A stretch of 64,000 bases of DNA, from the NCBI RefSeq assembly GCF_003265705.1, contig NW_020313140.1, positions 2,302,953 to 2,366,952 on the forward strand, written 5' to 3'. Numbering within the stretch: position 1 is the first letter of the stretch; every line of letters starts with the position of its first letter. Shown here piece after piece: positions 31,455-44,500 of the stretch. Under the pieces are notes generated by a model. That model saw only the letters and a program-made list of their open reading frames with translations. It did no database searches and was not told the DNA's origin. The position numbers were made by a program, and so were the translations under genes. Source of the DNA: Callorhinus ursinus. Lineage: Eukaryota > Chordata > Mammalia > Carnivora > Otariidae.

Positions 31455-32190
31455 GTTTTAGGGGAAGCAGGAGTTTCGTCTACATGATGAACTTTATTGA
31501 TGCTTCATTTGGAGGCTAAGGACAGGCCTTTTTCCTTTTGATTCCTCCATTCTTCCTGCTGCCACGTGCACACATGCACTGTGAGCCTTGCTCCCAGGAA
31601 AGCCTTCAAAGTCTCCTCAGAGCCTTTGGGGCTCCAACCTGGGCTGCTGCTCTGGCAAAGTAGGACTAAGATTAGGTAAAATTAGAAACATCTGAGCTGG
31701 TGGGGCTGTGTTGCCCCCACCCTTTCCCCCTCATTGACTGGTTTTATCAGAGGCTGTGAGGGAAGAGGGGTGTCTAGAGTACCCCTGTCCTCAAAATCAA
31801 ACCTTCGTTTTGCCCGGTTGACTCTTCTCCAGCCCAGCCACACCTGCGTCTGTGGGGACAGGCTGGCCGGCCACAGGGAGCAGCATTTCCGTGCCTCTGC
31901 CCACCTGTGCCATTTGGTCAAGCCCTCCAGTCCCACAGCTCCCCCGACGGAGCTGCCCAGTGCTCAGGGCGTGAAGCTGGGGTGGGCACACACAGCACAG
32001 ACTGACATCCACCACCAGGCGCTCTCCAAGGACAGGGATCACACGGGGTGACCTGAGAGGAAAAACACTGCGGTCCAGACGCGGAGCTCAGGCCCACATA
32101 AAGTCAGGGCAGAGGTGTGTGGCTCTGTGCCAGGAAAAAGCAGTTTCACAGACAGGGAAGCCCAAAACTGCAGATCAGAAAGACAGAGCT
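31455..32190. other. downstream flank of SLC27A3
   Basis: No exon or repeat recognised. Frames at 31682-32051 lack domains. Confidence 0.5.
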
Positions 32191-32208
32191 AGACTGGCTC
32201 TGGTCCCG

Positions 32209-32214
32209 TTTATT
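32209..32214 (-). terminator. SLC27A3: SLC27A3 poly(A) signal
   Basis: AATAAA on the - strand (TTTATT on +), 115 bp after the stop codon, in the context TTGTAATAAACGGG. It implies a short 3'UTR of about 130-140 bp. Confidence 0.85.
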
Positions 32215-32328
32215 ACAAAATAATGATTCCAAATCTGGTATAAAAAAGACCCCAGACAGTCCCCAGTACACCTGCCATGCCCCCAACCCACAAAGTCGCT
32301 CCCTCAGGCACCTGAGCATGCGGGGTTC

Positions 32329-35300
32329 TCAGATGCGAAGGTCCCCAGCCAGGAGGGCACTGTACCGGGCAGGTGTGAGGGGCAGGTAGGCACCCCCAGC
32401 CTGGTCCAGAACATAGAGGGGGTCAGGCAGTGTGCTTGGGTCAAAGCCCTCCTTTGTCATCCGCACCTTCTGTTGCTTGAAGGTCTCCGTGGTGGCCAGA
32501 GACTCCTGAGGAGGGGCATCAAAAGGAGTTGAAGGAAGGCATATTCTGCCCAGTGGTTCAGGTGAGTCACCTGAATTTTGTCAAGGGGCAGGGAAAAGGA
32601 GATATGAGGTCAGAGTTTAGGGGACGGGGTGACAAGGAAGAGGAGACAAGCCTGGAGGAGGGCAGAGGGAATGAAGGGGGGCAAAGGAGTGCATGTCTGG
32701 GAAGGAGCTGTTCTTTCTCTTCACGGAGAGTATCACGTGAGGATCCCTGTGTGGGGGTTTGGGCGCCACCAGCTGCTGCAGATACCGGGGGGTGAGGGGT
32801 GGAGCAGGAGCAGCTGATTACCTGGAGCCTTAGGAATCGAGGCCAGGCATACGGTGGCAAGTTCTCAGAAACATGGGCGTAGAGCTGCACAAGGTCCAGT
32901 GAGTGGGGGGGACGTAGAACCAGGGCCGCCATTCCAGCTCTGCCTTCGTGCCCTGGTGGTCAGTGGGGAAAGGTCAGCTGTGGACCACCCTCCGGCTTCA
33001 TGTTCCCTGGGCCCAAGTGATACCAGGTCAGGGCAGTGGGCCAGCTGCCTCCCACCTCCCGTGTCTTGGCACCTGGCACGGTGACTCCGTAGACGTTCAC
33101 CTCCTGAAGAAAATCCAGGGACTCCAAGGCTTCTGCCACCTCAGTGGTGGCCACGTTCTCCCCTTTCCACCTGCAAGAGGGCAGAGATCCTGGGCCTTAG
33201 AAGGTGGGTGGGGGGAGGACACAGGGTGCCAGATGCTCAGAGGGAAGAAGTGTTCCAGAGGTCTGTCTGACAGCAGAGGTTGGATGAGGGGCTGGGTTTG
33301 GGTGCGTTTGGGTGTGAGTTAGGGAGATAGGTTTAGGGGCTTTGGGTCACAGAGACTGGATGTCTGGGAAAGGACTCAAAGTCATGGGCAGATACCTGAA
33401 GGTGTCTCCAGTACGGTCGTGGAAGCGGAGAAAACCCTGGTCATCGCACACCAGCAGGTCCCCAGTGTTGAAGAAAACATCCCCAGGCCGGAACACATCC
33501 TTTAGCAGCTTTCCCCGGCCCAGCTCTGGCCCCCCAGCGTAGCCCAGGAATGGGGACTGCTGGCTTACTGGGGCCACCAGCAGCCCTGGCTCACCTGGCA
33601 GAGTCACTGGGGTCAGGGGTGATTGCCCACCTCACCCAGAGCCTCCTGCCCCTCACCCCACTGTCTAATCCCAACCCTCCTTTGCCAGCTGCACCACCCC
33701 CACCCACCCCACCTGAGCACGAACCTGGACATGTGGCCACACAGTGCCCCTGAGTGTCCCGAATCGGCTCCCCTGTGGTGACATCATAGCGAATCAAAGA
33801 GAAGGGGAAGACATGCTGGGGGAAGGGAGACCCAGGCACTGGGTCATTTCAGTTGCACAAGCCCCCTCCCTGCCGGCCCCCACCTTCCATGGGATCTCCA
33901 GTTTCTTTCCCACCCTTCCCTCACCTTGTAAAGCCAGGACGCACGTCCCACAGCACCCAGCTGTCCTGTGTAGTTGAAAGTGGCAACGTTGCCCTCTGTT
34001 AGTCCGTAGGTCTCCAGCACCTGCAGGGGCCCAAAGCGCCGCACAAAACGCTCCCAGGTGTCTGGGCGCAGCCCACTGCCCACCGCCAGCCGGACCTTAT
34101 GTCCATGTTCTGCCTTGCTCTGAGATGAGGAGAGATGGGCAGAAGGTTCAGCACCAAGACGCCAGCTCCCAAAAGCGAAGTCCTGTTTCCCACTCCCCTG
34201 GAGCCCCTTCCACGGTGACCTCACTCAGATACCCTATCATCCCACGCCCCTCACCCCACCCTGCCGTTCTCTTCCAACTCCCAGACCACTGTCTCAGCGT
34301 CTCCCACGAAGTGCCCATCTCCCTGCCTGGGCAGCTCTGCCCCGGACCTGTGCCCACGCACCGGGGGCTGGTTGACAAGGTATCGGCACAGTTCCCCGAT
34401 GTACTGGAACACTGTCACCCTGTGCTGCTGGCAGTCCTCCCAGAACTGGCCAGCCGAGAACTTGGACTTCAGCACCACTGTGGCCCCTGCCAGAAGTGGA
34501 GGAGGGGGAGGAAGGACGGTTAGGGTTAGGGCTTTGGGGGCGCCCTGGCCCCCTCCTTCCCAGACACTAGTCCTCAGTGCAGTGTGTAGTCCCTGGGAAG
34601 GCCCTGCTGGGACATTCAACAGCAGGCCCAACCTGGCCTTCTTCCTTTCCCACCTGTGCCTCAGGGAGGTCAGTGCCCTTTCTCTACTTCCTGTCCCCAC
34701 ACAGTCCGTGCTCTGTACCCTGCCCCCAAGTCCCAACCTTCTCCATTTGCTTCTTCCTGGGCTGACATCCACAGCCCTTCCCCACCCCGCCCTTGGAGTC
34801 TGGAGTTCTGTGAACGATATGGCCTCCCTAGCCAGTCTGTAGGTTGTGCAGGTGATGCTACTCCACTGTACCAGGAGCTCTTGGAGAGTAGGCCCCTGCC
34901 TCCTTCTTCCTCAATTCTCTACCCTGAAGGACTCAGGAAGCATCCCGAAGTGAGCATACCACTTAGGTACTTAATAAATGTTTGCTAGAAAAAACGTCTG
35001 CTGGAGGACCAAAGGTGGGGGGTTGGACTGGGGTGGGAGCTGGGGAGAGACTGACCAATGCCCAAGCAGCCCACAATGCCCAACAGGGAGCCGGACATGT
35101 GGTGCAGTGGGAGGGCAAGGTAGATCACATCCTCCTGGTGGGCTCCGCACAGCTGGTAGAACGCCTGGCACTGCAGAATCTTCAGATGACTGATCCTAGC
35201 AGCCTTGGGGAGGCCTGTGGGTGGTGGGGGGAGACCCGGGGAAGGGTCTGAGCTTCAGGCCCTGCCTCCCTCTGCCCCTGCTGGGTTTCCCAAAAAAGAG

Positions 35301-36627
35301 GCAGAGGCAAGGCTGAAGCTGCAAAGAAGGGAGGCCAAGCTGTCCTGGGAATGTGGGAAGTTCAGGGAGGTGGAGAAATGAGTATGATCCCCGGGACCAG
35401 GAACCAGCGTGGAGGGGCGGGGAGGGTTTGGAGGAGTGGCCTGGAAACTGAGGCCATAGTTCCTGTCCCCAGCCCCTTCCTTGCCTTCCTCTGCCTAGTT
35501 TCTGGGAGGTAAGGCCAGTGCTCACCCGTGGTGCCAGAAGTGAAGATGTACAGGCACGTGTCCATTATGCTCTGGGGGGCAGAGAGGTACCCCGGCACTG
35601 GCTCATCCACTTCAGCGGAGGCCTCAGCCAGCAAATCGCTGATTCCAGCAGGATGGGTTTCAGGGCCTGCAGCCCAAAGACGGAGCCCCATGGCTCTCAG
35701 GGCTGGCAGGTCAGGCTCCAGAGACTCCAAGAACTCTGGATGAGGTGGGAGGGCATAGCTTGGCGACCCAGAATTCTTCTCCACCCCACAGCCTATTTGC
35801 AGCCCCCCTCGCCCCTCCCCACCACTTCACTGCTCTTGGGCGAGAAGAGTATGAACATCCCATTACCGTTCTGGGAACCAAAGACCCAGCTCCATCCCTT
35901 CGCAAACCCGAAGACTCAAATCCCCAAGCACCCTTTCCGAACCCCCTCGAGGAGGCTCCGCCTCCTTCCCCCTCCCCGTCCCCCACCGACGCGCCCCTTT
36001 CCGAGGCCGGTCCCGCCCCCGCTGGCCGTGCGCTCCGGCCTTACCTGGCGCCAGCACCAGCGCGCGCGCGCCGCAGCTGCGGAGGCAGTGCAGGAGGGGA
36101 CCCCGGCGCAGGGCGGCCGGCACAAAGGCTGTGCGCAGGCCGGCCTTGGCTAGCCCGAACCAGAGCCACAGGAACTCTGGGCAGGCGGGGAGGAGCAGCG
36201 CCACGGTGGCCCCGGGTGCGAGAGGGGCCGCGGCGCCGGCAACTCCCGCGGCCCGCTCGTCCTCTGCGCCGCCGCCGAGCCCCGCGTCCCAGCCCCGGGC
36301 GCGCAGGAAAGCGCGCGCAGCCCGGTTGCTCTCGCGCTCGGCCTCCGCGTAGCTGAAGCGTCGCGCACCGTGAATGAGGAAGATGTGTGCTGGGCGCTGC
36401 CGGGCCAGTTGCGCGAGGCGCCAGGCCAGGCTGCAGCCCCCCTCGGGGCCCCTCGGGTCGGCGGCGGCCGCGGCCAGGGCGCGCGCTCGAAGAGCCCGTT
36501 TGCAGCGTAGGGCGCGCACCGCGAAGGCCAAGTCCGCCGCGAGCCAGCGCAGCCGGGGCCAGATGTGCAGCTTCCGCAGCAGCAGGAGTGGCAGCAGCAA
36601 CAGGGACAGCAGCAGGAGGGCGGCCAT
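32329..36627 (-). CDS. SLC27A3: SLC27A3 (FATP3), acyl-CoA synthetase, complete
   Basis: Member of the fatty-acid transport protein/very-long-chain acyl-CoA synthetase family; activates long fatty acids with ATP and CoA at internal membranes. Ten exons in one frame: 36045-36627, 35526-35735, 35056-35214, 34362-34486, 33925-34119, 33725-33815, 33396-33594, 33073-33170, 32822-32952, 32329-32505; 1968 bp, 655 residues. The start ATG (36625-36627) has a strong ACCATGG context and begins a hydrophobic leader ([17 protein letters not shown]). AMP-binding motif TSGTTGLPKAA spans exons 2-3. The family motifs [11 protein letters not shown] (exon 4), [11 protein letters not shown] (exon 5) and [14 protein letters not shown] then [18 protein letters not shown] (exons 7-8) are present. 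It ends [10 protein letters not shown]. The exon 6 donor is the weak GTTCGT. The region after [10 protein letters not shown] is shorter than in human as I recall, where a Gly/Ala-rich insert follows. No inactivating change is seen. Confidence 0.97.
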
Positions 36628-37170
36628 GGTGCCCTCGTCCCTGGCTCGGCCCAGAGGCTCCCTTCCGATAACGGGCCGCTCGCTTTTGCTCGGAGACCTC
36701 TCCCTCCTGGGAGCGCGCGTGCGCCGGCACACGCCCCTTCCCACCCAGCTCCCCCCTCCCCCCCTCCCGGTTCTCCACGGGCTGGGAGCCGAGGCCGGGA
36801 GTGCGTGGGGGGCGGCCCCGCGCTCTGCGCCCTCCCTACAGCCGCGCTCCGCCCTGTGCGCGCTCCCTCCCAGACAACCGGCGGCCCACACCCTCCCAGG
36901 TCCCGGTTCAGGTTTTCTCCCCAAGGGCGATTCTGGCATCTGGCTGAACTGTGGCGTCCCGGCCTGAGGATGCCATTGCTCTCCCCCAAAACTGGCCGGA
37001 GAACCCGGCCCCTTGCCCGTTTGGCGCTGCAAGACCCGGTCCGATTGCCAGACCCGTGCCCTCCCCCAGCGCCAGCAGCAGCCCCAGGGGATGGGCGGGG
37101 GCCCAGCCAGCCAGAGTTCTGGAGGGGCGACTGCGGAGGCCCCTCCTTCCGGGCAAGGGCACAATAATTG
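36050..37170 (-). promoter_or_regulatory. SLC27A3: SLC27A3 promoter CpG island
   Basis: Dense CpG from exon 1 through about 550 bp upstream of the ATG, including GGGCGG/CCGCCC-type Sp1 boxes. The frame upstream of the ATG stays open to beyond 37 kb. I see no TATA box at a convincing place. The transcription start is probably 36.65-36.9 kb. Confidence 0.7.
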
Positions 37171-37775
37171 GGGCCAGCCAGCGAATGCTTTCCATCCTGG
37201 TTTTAATTGGGGCAGAGGGAACGGGAAGGGGGAGAGGAAGAGGCCTCCCGCAACTAAGGTTTTTAAAGGAAGGAATAACAGCTTTGAGGAAGGGGGACAC
37301 TGGATTCTGCAGGAGCCCTCGTCCTCCACCAAGACCTCACTCCTCTCTCTTCCGTTGGCCACCCAGCCTCCTGGGCAGCCTAGGGGATTCTTTTCTGCTG
37401 GGACGCAGGAGATGGCAAGTGGCCAGACGGTGGAACAAAGACGGTTGGTTCCTTCTTGCTGGCATCTGAACTCTCCCCACCAGGCCCACTTCTGTCCATC
37501 AGAATCTGAGTTGGGGGCATCCTTCACCCCCAAGCCATCCACCAATAGTTGGTAAGCACACAGATCTACTAAGACTCACTTTTGGAAGCCTCTAGTTTCT
37601 TGACAGAGAAGTAGGGTTCAACTTAACGGGAGATGGTGCCTGGACAGGTCAGTGCCTGGCCCACAGCCCCAGTGGCAGCAGGAAGTCTGGGCAGGAGGGG
37701 GGCGGCAAAAAGCCCCTCCTGCTCCAGACAAGGGGGTGTTCGGGAAGGGAAAAGGGGAAGTTCTGAGGCCACCAG

Positions 37776-37792
37776 GGGAGGGGGGGGGGGGG
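37776..37792. repeat. G-run downstream of INTS3 poly(A) site
   Basis: GGGGA followed by a run of 12 or more G on the + strand (C-run in the INTS3 sense). Low-complexity, likely length-variable. Confidence 0.7.
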
Positions 37793-37844
37793 CAACCAGT
37801 TAGGTGCACAGGGTAAGAGCACCTGGGCCAGCAACTCCAGCACA

Positions 37845-38574
37845 AAAGAGGTTCTGGCTTGTTTTATTGTCATTTAAAAACTTTTAAAACGCGATTATCT
37901 CTGCCAAAACAAAAAAAACCCCAAAAAGACAGAACTGAGGAAATGGGACCATTTGACAGTTCTGTGGAAGTCTCTCTCTGGGAGTCCCAAGGGCTCTGGC
38001 CTCCCTCTCTGCCCTGGGTCCCTGCCTGAACTCTTACGGCATCTGCCCCACGTGGAGGAACAGGCAGGCAGCTGGGCCACATCACTGATGAAATGCCCAT
38101 TTCACACGGGAGGATGGAGAGCAACTATAAAATGCCTGTTAGGAGCAAATCAAGGCCGGATGGGGAACATGTGGAAGGGGCATCCATACACTGTCTTCAC
38201 TCCCATCCTGGCCTCTCTGACCAGCAAGCCCCATCTGCCATTTCTCTTCTCTTTGGGAGGCTGGGGAGGGGCAGGGGCTGAGGACCTGCACCAGCCCAGA
38301 TTTCACACAGCCTCTGACTTCAGTGGGACCCAAGTCGGTGGGAGCAGCAGTGTGATGGGGCTGGAGGCGCCTGGACAGCAGGGAGCAGGGGCTGGGGCTG
38401 CATGGCAGCTTCTCAGGCTGAGCCAAAGGAAGCAGCTCATCCTTCCCACCAGGCGAGCCTTGAGCAGAGGGAGAGGGTGTCTCCCCACTATCTCCCCAGC
38501 CCTTATTAACCTCTGATTCACCAAGGAGGGGAGGGCAGTCCAACTGGGGGTGGGATGGAGGAACACGGGGGGCC
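37845..38574 (-). other. INTS3: INTS3 3' untranslated region
   Basis: About 720 bp between the stop codon and the expected cleavage site just past the AATAAA. Free of SINEs. Confidence 0.75.
37863..37868 (-). terminator. INTS3: INTS3 poly(A) signal
   Basis: AATAAA on the - strand (GACAATAAAACAAGCC), about 710 bp after the INTS3 stop, with GT-rich text downstream (- strand CTTTTGTGCTGGAG). Confidence 0.85.
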
Positions 38575-41500
38575 TCAGTCACTGTCAGACCCCACTGCAG
38601 AGGACCCTTTCCGTTTCCGCTTGGTAGGCTTCGGTTTTGTGTCTTCTTCCTCCTGGAAGAGATGGGGGGGGGGCGGTCATTAGCCTGAGCAGCTGCTAGT
38701 CCCAGCCCCACCCGCTCCCACTGTTCCTGCTGCTGAGCACAGAGGTGAGGGCTCTCACCGAGGCACTGCTGGAGCCTGACTCTTCCTCAGCATTGGGGGG
38801 CTGTGTGGCATTCTTTCGACTGCGGGGGCTGGACAGAGCTGCTTTTCTCCGGCTCTTGGGCGGCTTGGTGGATGAGTCCTCATATTCCTCAGCCAGGGAG
38901 AAGAGATCGCTGAACCTGAGGGAAAGAACACACCCTCAGCACATTCCTCCCAGCCTCTTCTCTGTCCTGGGCAGGACCCCTCCCACTGCTTCCCAAGGCC
39001 TTACTTCATCTTGTGGGCCTCGTCACAGCTTGCCTGCACGTGCTGCAGAGCCTGGAGAATTGGGGTCTGGCTAAAAACTAGAGGGAGGAGGGAGAGCAGG
39101 GAAGGAAGGACAGTGAGCGGTCCAGAAACTCACTCAACTCTCCTGCCCCTGCCCCCACCCACTCTAGGGCTGGTCTGAGCCAGGGTCTGCAACGCATACA
39201 GTTCTGCTTGGTGTTGGTCAGGTTGAGGCGCAGGTTGTCCAAGTGCTCCAGGATCTGCTCCAGAGTCAGCTGGGCCAGCTTGCTGCTGGAGCTCCTCAGG
39301 CTGCAGGGAAGTCACACAGCCAGAGTCTGAGCTTGAGGGGAGGGCTCCAGGAGTGTGGGACACCCTCCCCACCAGGGCCCCTCCTGAAGACAGACGCAGC
39401 CCATATGGGGAAGGATGGGGTGGAACAGGGACCAGCCACGAGGCACTAGGGAAAGAGGGGGAGGGGCCAGAGTGGGCCCGTACACCATGTAGCTTCAAGA
39501 CCACTAGGTGTCACCCACTAACCAGGAAGGAATTGCCCTGGTGATGGCCTGTGGACCGTGGGCAGCCCTCCACAGGTCCCACGTCCCCCCTCCGCCTCTT
39601 GCTCCCACCTCTGCCTCTTGCGCGGGAGGCTGTTGTTCTTGATGAGCAGGGACTTGATGTGCTCGGCCAGCAGCTCGTCATGCTTCATGCACCAGTGCCG
39701 CAGGATGCTGGTGGTGAACTGGTCGTCAGGGTGGCAGGGCCTGCTCAACACCATCTTCACCATCTCCTCGCTGGGCCTGGGGGTGTGAGAGGAGTGGAAG
39801 ACACCCTGCTCACACAGCTGGCCTCAGGATCCCCTGGTCTCTCCCACCTGACTCCCCAAACCTTAGCCCCCTACCCCCAACCACGTTGCTGCAGCTTCCT
39901 GCTCTCACACCCTCTCCCTCTCCTCTCTGGGCCAAGGAATGCTGGTTTCATCCTTTGCCGAAGCCAGGAGACACAAGTGATTCTTCAGTTTCTGCAGTAG
40001 TAGCTGGTATGTATGGGGGGGGGGGAGAGCTCACCAAATCTCTCCCACCTTGCCCAGAATAGTCAGGAAATGGGCCCGGGAGGCAAAAGAGAAGGCGCAG
40101 GGGAGGGGGCTGGCAAGCCACAGCCCTCAACCTGCCCACTTCCTTTAGGATGTTCTGTACCACTTCTAGTCTTGGGCAAGAGAGCAGAAAAGGTGGAAGG
40201 CAAGAAGGTAGAAAGAAAAAATACACAGCTATTGTCCTACTTATCTGGGCTGTTGGGAAGGTGCCTGTGCTGGAGGGTGGAGGGGCCTCTGCTGGCTCCC
40301 CCTCCAGGCCCCACCCCTGTACTCTTGACCCAGCCTCCTCTAGGATCAGCCTAAGGTGGCCTCAGCAGAGTAGGGGTGGGGAGCAGGAAACCGGGATGTC
40401 CGGTCCCCACCCCCTACCCCCTCCTCCCAGGGCAGCTCCTGGTGGGCAGGGGCGTCAAGTAGAGAGGAAGCCCAGATCCCAGGGGAGCTGCATGTTTGTA
40501 AATCATTTTAGGGGAAGGGCAGAATATGTAGATGTCTACAGTAGGAAAAAGCATGGCCTCCTGAAGGAGCAGCCAGGAACCCTTTACAGGATGCTCTCTC
40601 TCGGTATGCTGCGACTGGGAGCTCGAGTCCCCGGAAGTAGAACTCACTTCTCTCTTCGCAGCTGAAGCAGCAGGCAAGACAGGGCCTCTGGGTGCTCTGT
40701 GGGGGAGGGCAGAGGCTGCTCAGAGGGTTGTAGACTTCCAGGAAGAATCTTGGTACCTCTCCCATCCCCCAGTTAATAGCCACTCGAAGCAGCAAGGACA
40801 GTCTTCCCCAAGGAGTCAGGAAGAACAATCCCTTGCTTCTAGAAAATCCCGAGCGGCCTGAGCCCCAGCTCGTGCCTGGCTCAGAATGGGCCTGCCTGTA
40901 GGACTCATCTGAAGAGCCTAAGTGACTGACCAGGGAGCCTGGCCTTCCGGACTTCGCTGGGAGGGGCAGCAGTGGGTCTGATCATCCAGAAGCCTAGGGG
41001 CCTCAGCCTTGCCCCAGAGGGCCTGGGACGGTCCTTCCCTCAATTCTCCCTGCCCACAGCCCTACTCACCTTTGTATTTGAGGTGCTGCAGGATGGGGAT
41101 TATGGTCTCCAGGGGGATGTTGTGAGCCAGGAAGAGCTGCCAGGCACAGTACTGCTCAAAGGTCTCCCAGTCTAGGCTCTGGACTGCAGGGGACAGAGAA
41201 GGGGCATGTTCGCGCTTGCTCTCTCTCTCTCCTTCACACACACACAGGGCTAATTCACTAACAGCATCCCAAGCAGGGGTGATACACAGGTGAGGACAGT
41301 GACCCCAATACTACAGATACTCTCCCTTTCCACACAAACCATTATTTTCAAAAACTTCACTCCTATCGTCCCACCAGCCCTGAGCTTAAGCAGATCCAGA
41401 AACACTGCCCAAGACCACAGAGCAGGGCAGAGTGACGGTCTACCCCATTCTCAGCCCGAGCCAGCTATGCTGTTACTAGAAAACATCCAGGGCTGCCACA

Positions 41501-44500
41501 CGTCTCTTCCCCCCGGGGTGCCTGCAGGGTCTGTTCACTTACTGAGTATGTTGAGGACAGAGTCCTTTCGAAACATAACCAGGTTCCCCATCATCACGTG
41601 GCAAACCAGCTCCTGGAGCTGAGGAGAAGGAAGAAGGCAAGACCCATTGGTTCTAAAAGAAGCCAGGAAGCCAGTATGGAAAGAGAAGCAGGAGGGCTCA
41701 CATGGGGGAAAAAACCAGAGGAAGGGAAAACTTGGTTTAAAGGCATGGGGAGGTCTCTGAAGGATGCAGGGGCTGGTGAAGAACAGGTGAAGGCTTGTTT
41801 GGGGCAAAATAGTTAAAGAAAACCATTAAAGTGGTTTCCAGGCCCTGACAGCAGAGGGAGAATGGACACTTGTCTACCTCACCCTAGTGTGGGCCCCGAC
41901 CCACAACAGCCTGTGCCTGAGGAGGAGGGAAGGGCCCTGGGAGGCTGAGTCTGGAACAGAGGTGTGGGTACGAGAAAGGCAAAGAAAGAAGGGCTCTTCT
42001 GTCATAAATGGGGCAAGGGAGTGGAGAGGAGGAGCAGAAACGGGACCTCAGTTCAGCACGAGAACAACGCACAAGCAAAGCTGCAGCCTCCCGGGGCCCT
42101 GTCCGTGGTGGAAAGATCAATGGCCTGATCATTTTCATCCTGAGCCAAGGGGACAGCCGGTTGAAAGCTAAAAAAAACCCACCTCCTAGCTTTCCATGTG
42201 GAACTGGAGTACCCAGGAGAGAATGAGCCCCGCCTGCCTCCCTGGGATCCATCTCCCTTCCAGCCCCCAGGCCGGAAGTGCACACAGGTGCAGGTCCCCC
42301 TCCCCCACCACTGCCCAGGCCTCCCAGGATGACAGCTCCTTGTGCACCTGTGCAGAGTCAATAACGGCCACGATCATGTTCAGCAGCTCGCCACTCCGCA
42401 AGGTCTCATCTGGAAACTGGGCAGAAAAAGAGGGAAACTGGGGCAGGAGTCCAGGGTGCACCCCTTGACCTGTACCTCATAATCCACTCCCCTTTCTTCC
42501 CACATGCTCAGGGAATGGCTGGGTTAGCCAGATGTGGGGTCTAACACAAATACCTAAACAAAGATCCAACAGCTGTGAAGCTGGGATTCTAAGTCTTCCA
42601 AAACCCAAATTTGCTATTTGTGTGCCCACAGCATGAGGAGGGTGTGTGTCTCAGGAAAGCAATGGGGAGCCATGTAGAGATGAAGCTAGAGCCAAAAAGG
42701 ACTGGCCATGGCTGGTGAGTGCTGTGTGGCAGCAGTAAGAAAAATAAGCATTTGCGTCCCTGGCAGGAAAAAAAATCCAATCTATATTAACCCTCAGCCA
42801 AAGAAGAGAAGGCGCAGAGTGTGAGTGTTTGGGGTGCATGACAACAGGCAGGCAGGACCCCTTCTTGGGGAGGCCAGTTTACCAGGGAGGGAGCAGAGGA
42901 GGAAACTGCCATATGCTGGGTATGTGCACCCCTCCCCCTGCAGTTTTTGGCTGAGATCACAGTTCCTCCTGTTATGCCCACATCCCGTGCCCTGATTTCC
43001 CTGTTCCCAGAAACTTTCACCAAGAGGAAGAGCTGATACTTCCTCTGATGTCCCAGTTCCTAGAGAAGACAGTGAGTGAACGAGGGAAATGAAAGTTGGG
43101 TCTCCATCACAAAGGCCCTGGTCTTTGGGAACCACTAGAGAAACAGAGTGAGCAATCAAATGGCAAGAGGGCCTGCAATGTGTGAACGTGGATTTGGTTG
43201 GGGCCTGTCCTGGGTCCAGAGGATGGGGCCAAAGCTGAGAAGCCAAGTGTAGAGGCCCAGACCCCAACTCACAACACAAAGCACAGGATAGGAATTCTGT
43301 GGGTTTTAGACATTTTTTAACCTTTAATGGGAGGGGGGCCCACGGGCAGGTGTGGTGCTGGAAAAAACCGCCTGCCCAGGCCAGCAGAGATGCGCAGACC
43401 TGTGAGCCTGCCCTGCACCGCTGCCCTGCCTCAGTGGGACTCCATCAGAGACACTGACCTCTGTATAGATGGAGGGTGTGAGGTGGCACAGCAGCCGCAC
43501 ATCGTCTTCCTGGCAGGCCTTCATGTCCATCATTAAGCAGGTGTGCAGATCACCCAGCTGAGTGGCCTGGGCAAATGACTCGTACAGGTTCATCTTCCCA
43601 GCAGCAGCTTTGCTGCAAGAGCATTTGGGCCTAAGCCAGCATCCAGCCTCAGACATCCCCTAAGTAGGCCCTCCTCTGCAATCCCTTTGCTGCCCCCGAT
43701 GCTCTGGGCTAATCAGTCTCATGGCTTTCCCCTGCCTTCCTCAAGAGCTTGGTAACTTATAAAAACCAGGACACACTTTTCTTTCTCCCCATCCTTCCCC
43801 AGTGCTCCAGACAGGGCGCTGACCACAGTTAATGAAGCCGCTAACTGGCGAGAGTTGAACACAGGAGAGGGCTCAGCTCAGGCTAGAAAGCTCGCTTCCT
43901 GATTTCAGGGCTCTGAGCAATGAGGACACCACCACATAGAGGCCCCCACCTCACATCACATACAAAACAACTCAAAAGGGGTTATAGGCCTAAATGTTAA
44001 GAACTGAAACTATACAACTCCTAGAAGAAAATACGGGAAAGGGGAGCCTGGGTGGCTCAGTTGTTAAGCGTCTGCCTTCGGCTCGGGTCATGATTCCAGG
44101 GTCCTGGGATCGAGTCCCACATCGGGCTCCCTGCTCTGCGGGAAGCCAGCTTCTCCCTCTCCCACTCCCCCTGCTTGTGCTCCTGCTCTCGCTCTCACTC
44201 TGTCAAATAAATAAATAAAATCTTAAAAAAAAGAAAGAAAACACAGGAGAAAATCTACATGACACCAAAAGCACAAGTGATGGAGAAAAGATAAATTGTA
44301 CTCTTCAAAATGTAAAACATTGGGGCACCTGGGTGGCTCAGTCGTTAAGCAGCTGCCTTCGGCTCAGGTCATGATCCCAGGGTCCTGGGATCAAGCCCCA
44401 CATCAGGCTCCCTGCTCGGCGGGAAGCCTGCTTCTCCCTCTCCCACTCCCCCTGCTTGTGTTCCCTCTCTCACTGTGTCTCTCTGTCAAATAAATAAAAT

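Noticed and set aside
35863..37545. A 560-codon open frame on the - strand
   Set aside because: Only 36045-36627 of it is SLC27A3 exon 1. The rest is intron on one side and CpG-rich upstream sequence on the other, open because GC-rich DNA has few stops.
39500..39520. CCACTAGGTGTCAC as a third CTCF site
   Set aside because: It departs from the core at the conserved GGC (GTC here) and is too weak to list.
43994..44218. A short protein beginning [16 protein letters not shown]
   Set aside because: It is L1 ORF2 remnant read into a SINE, not a gene.
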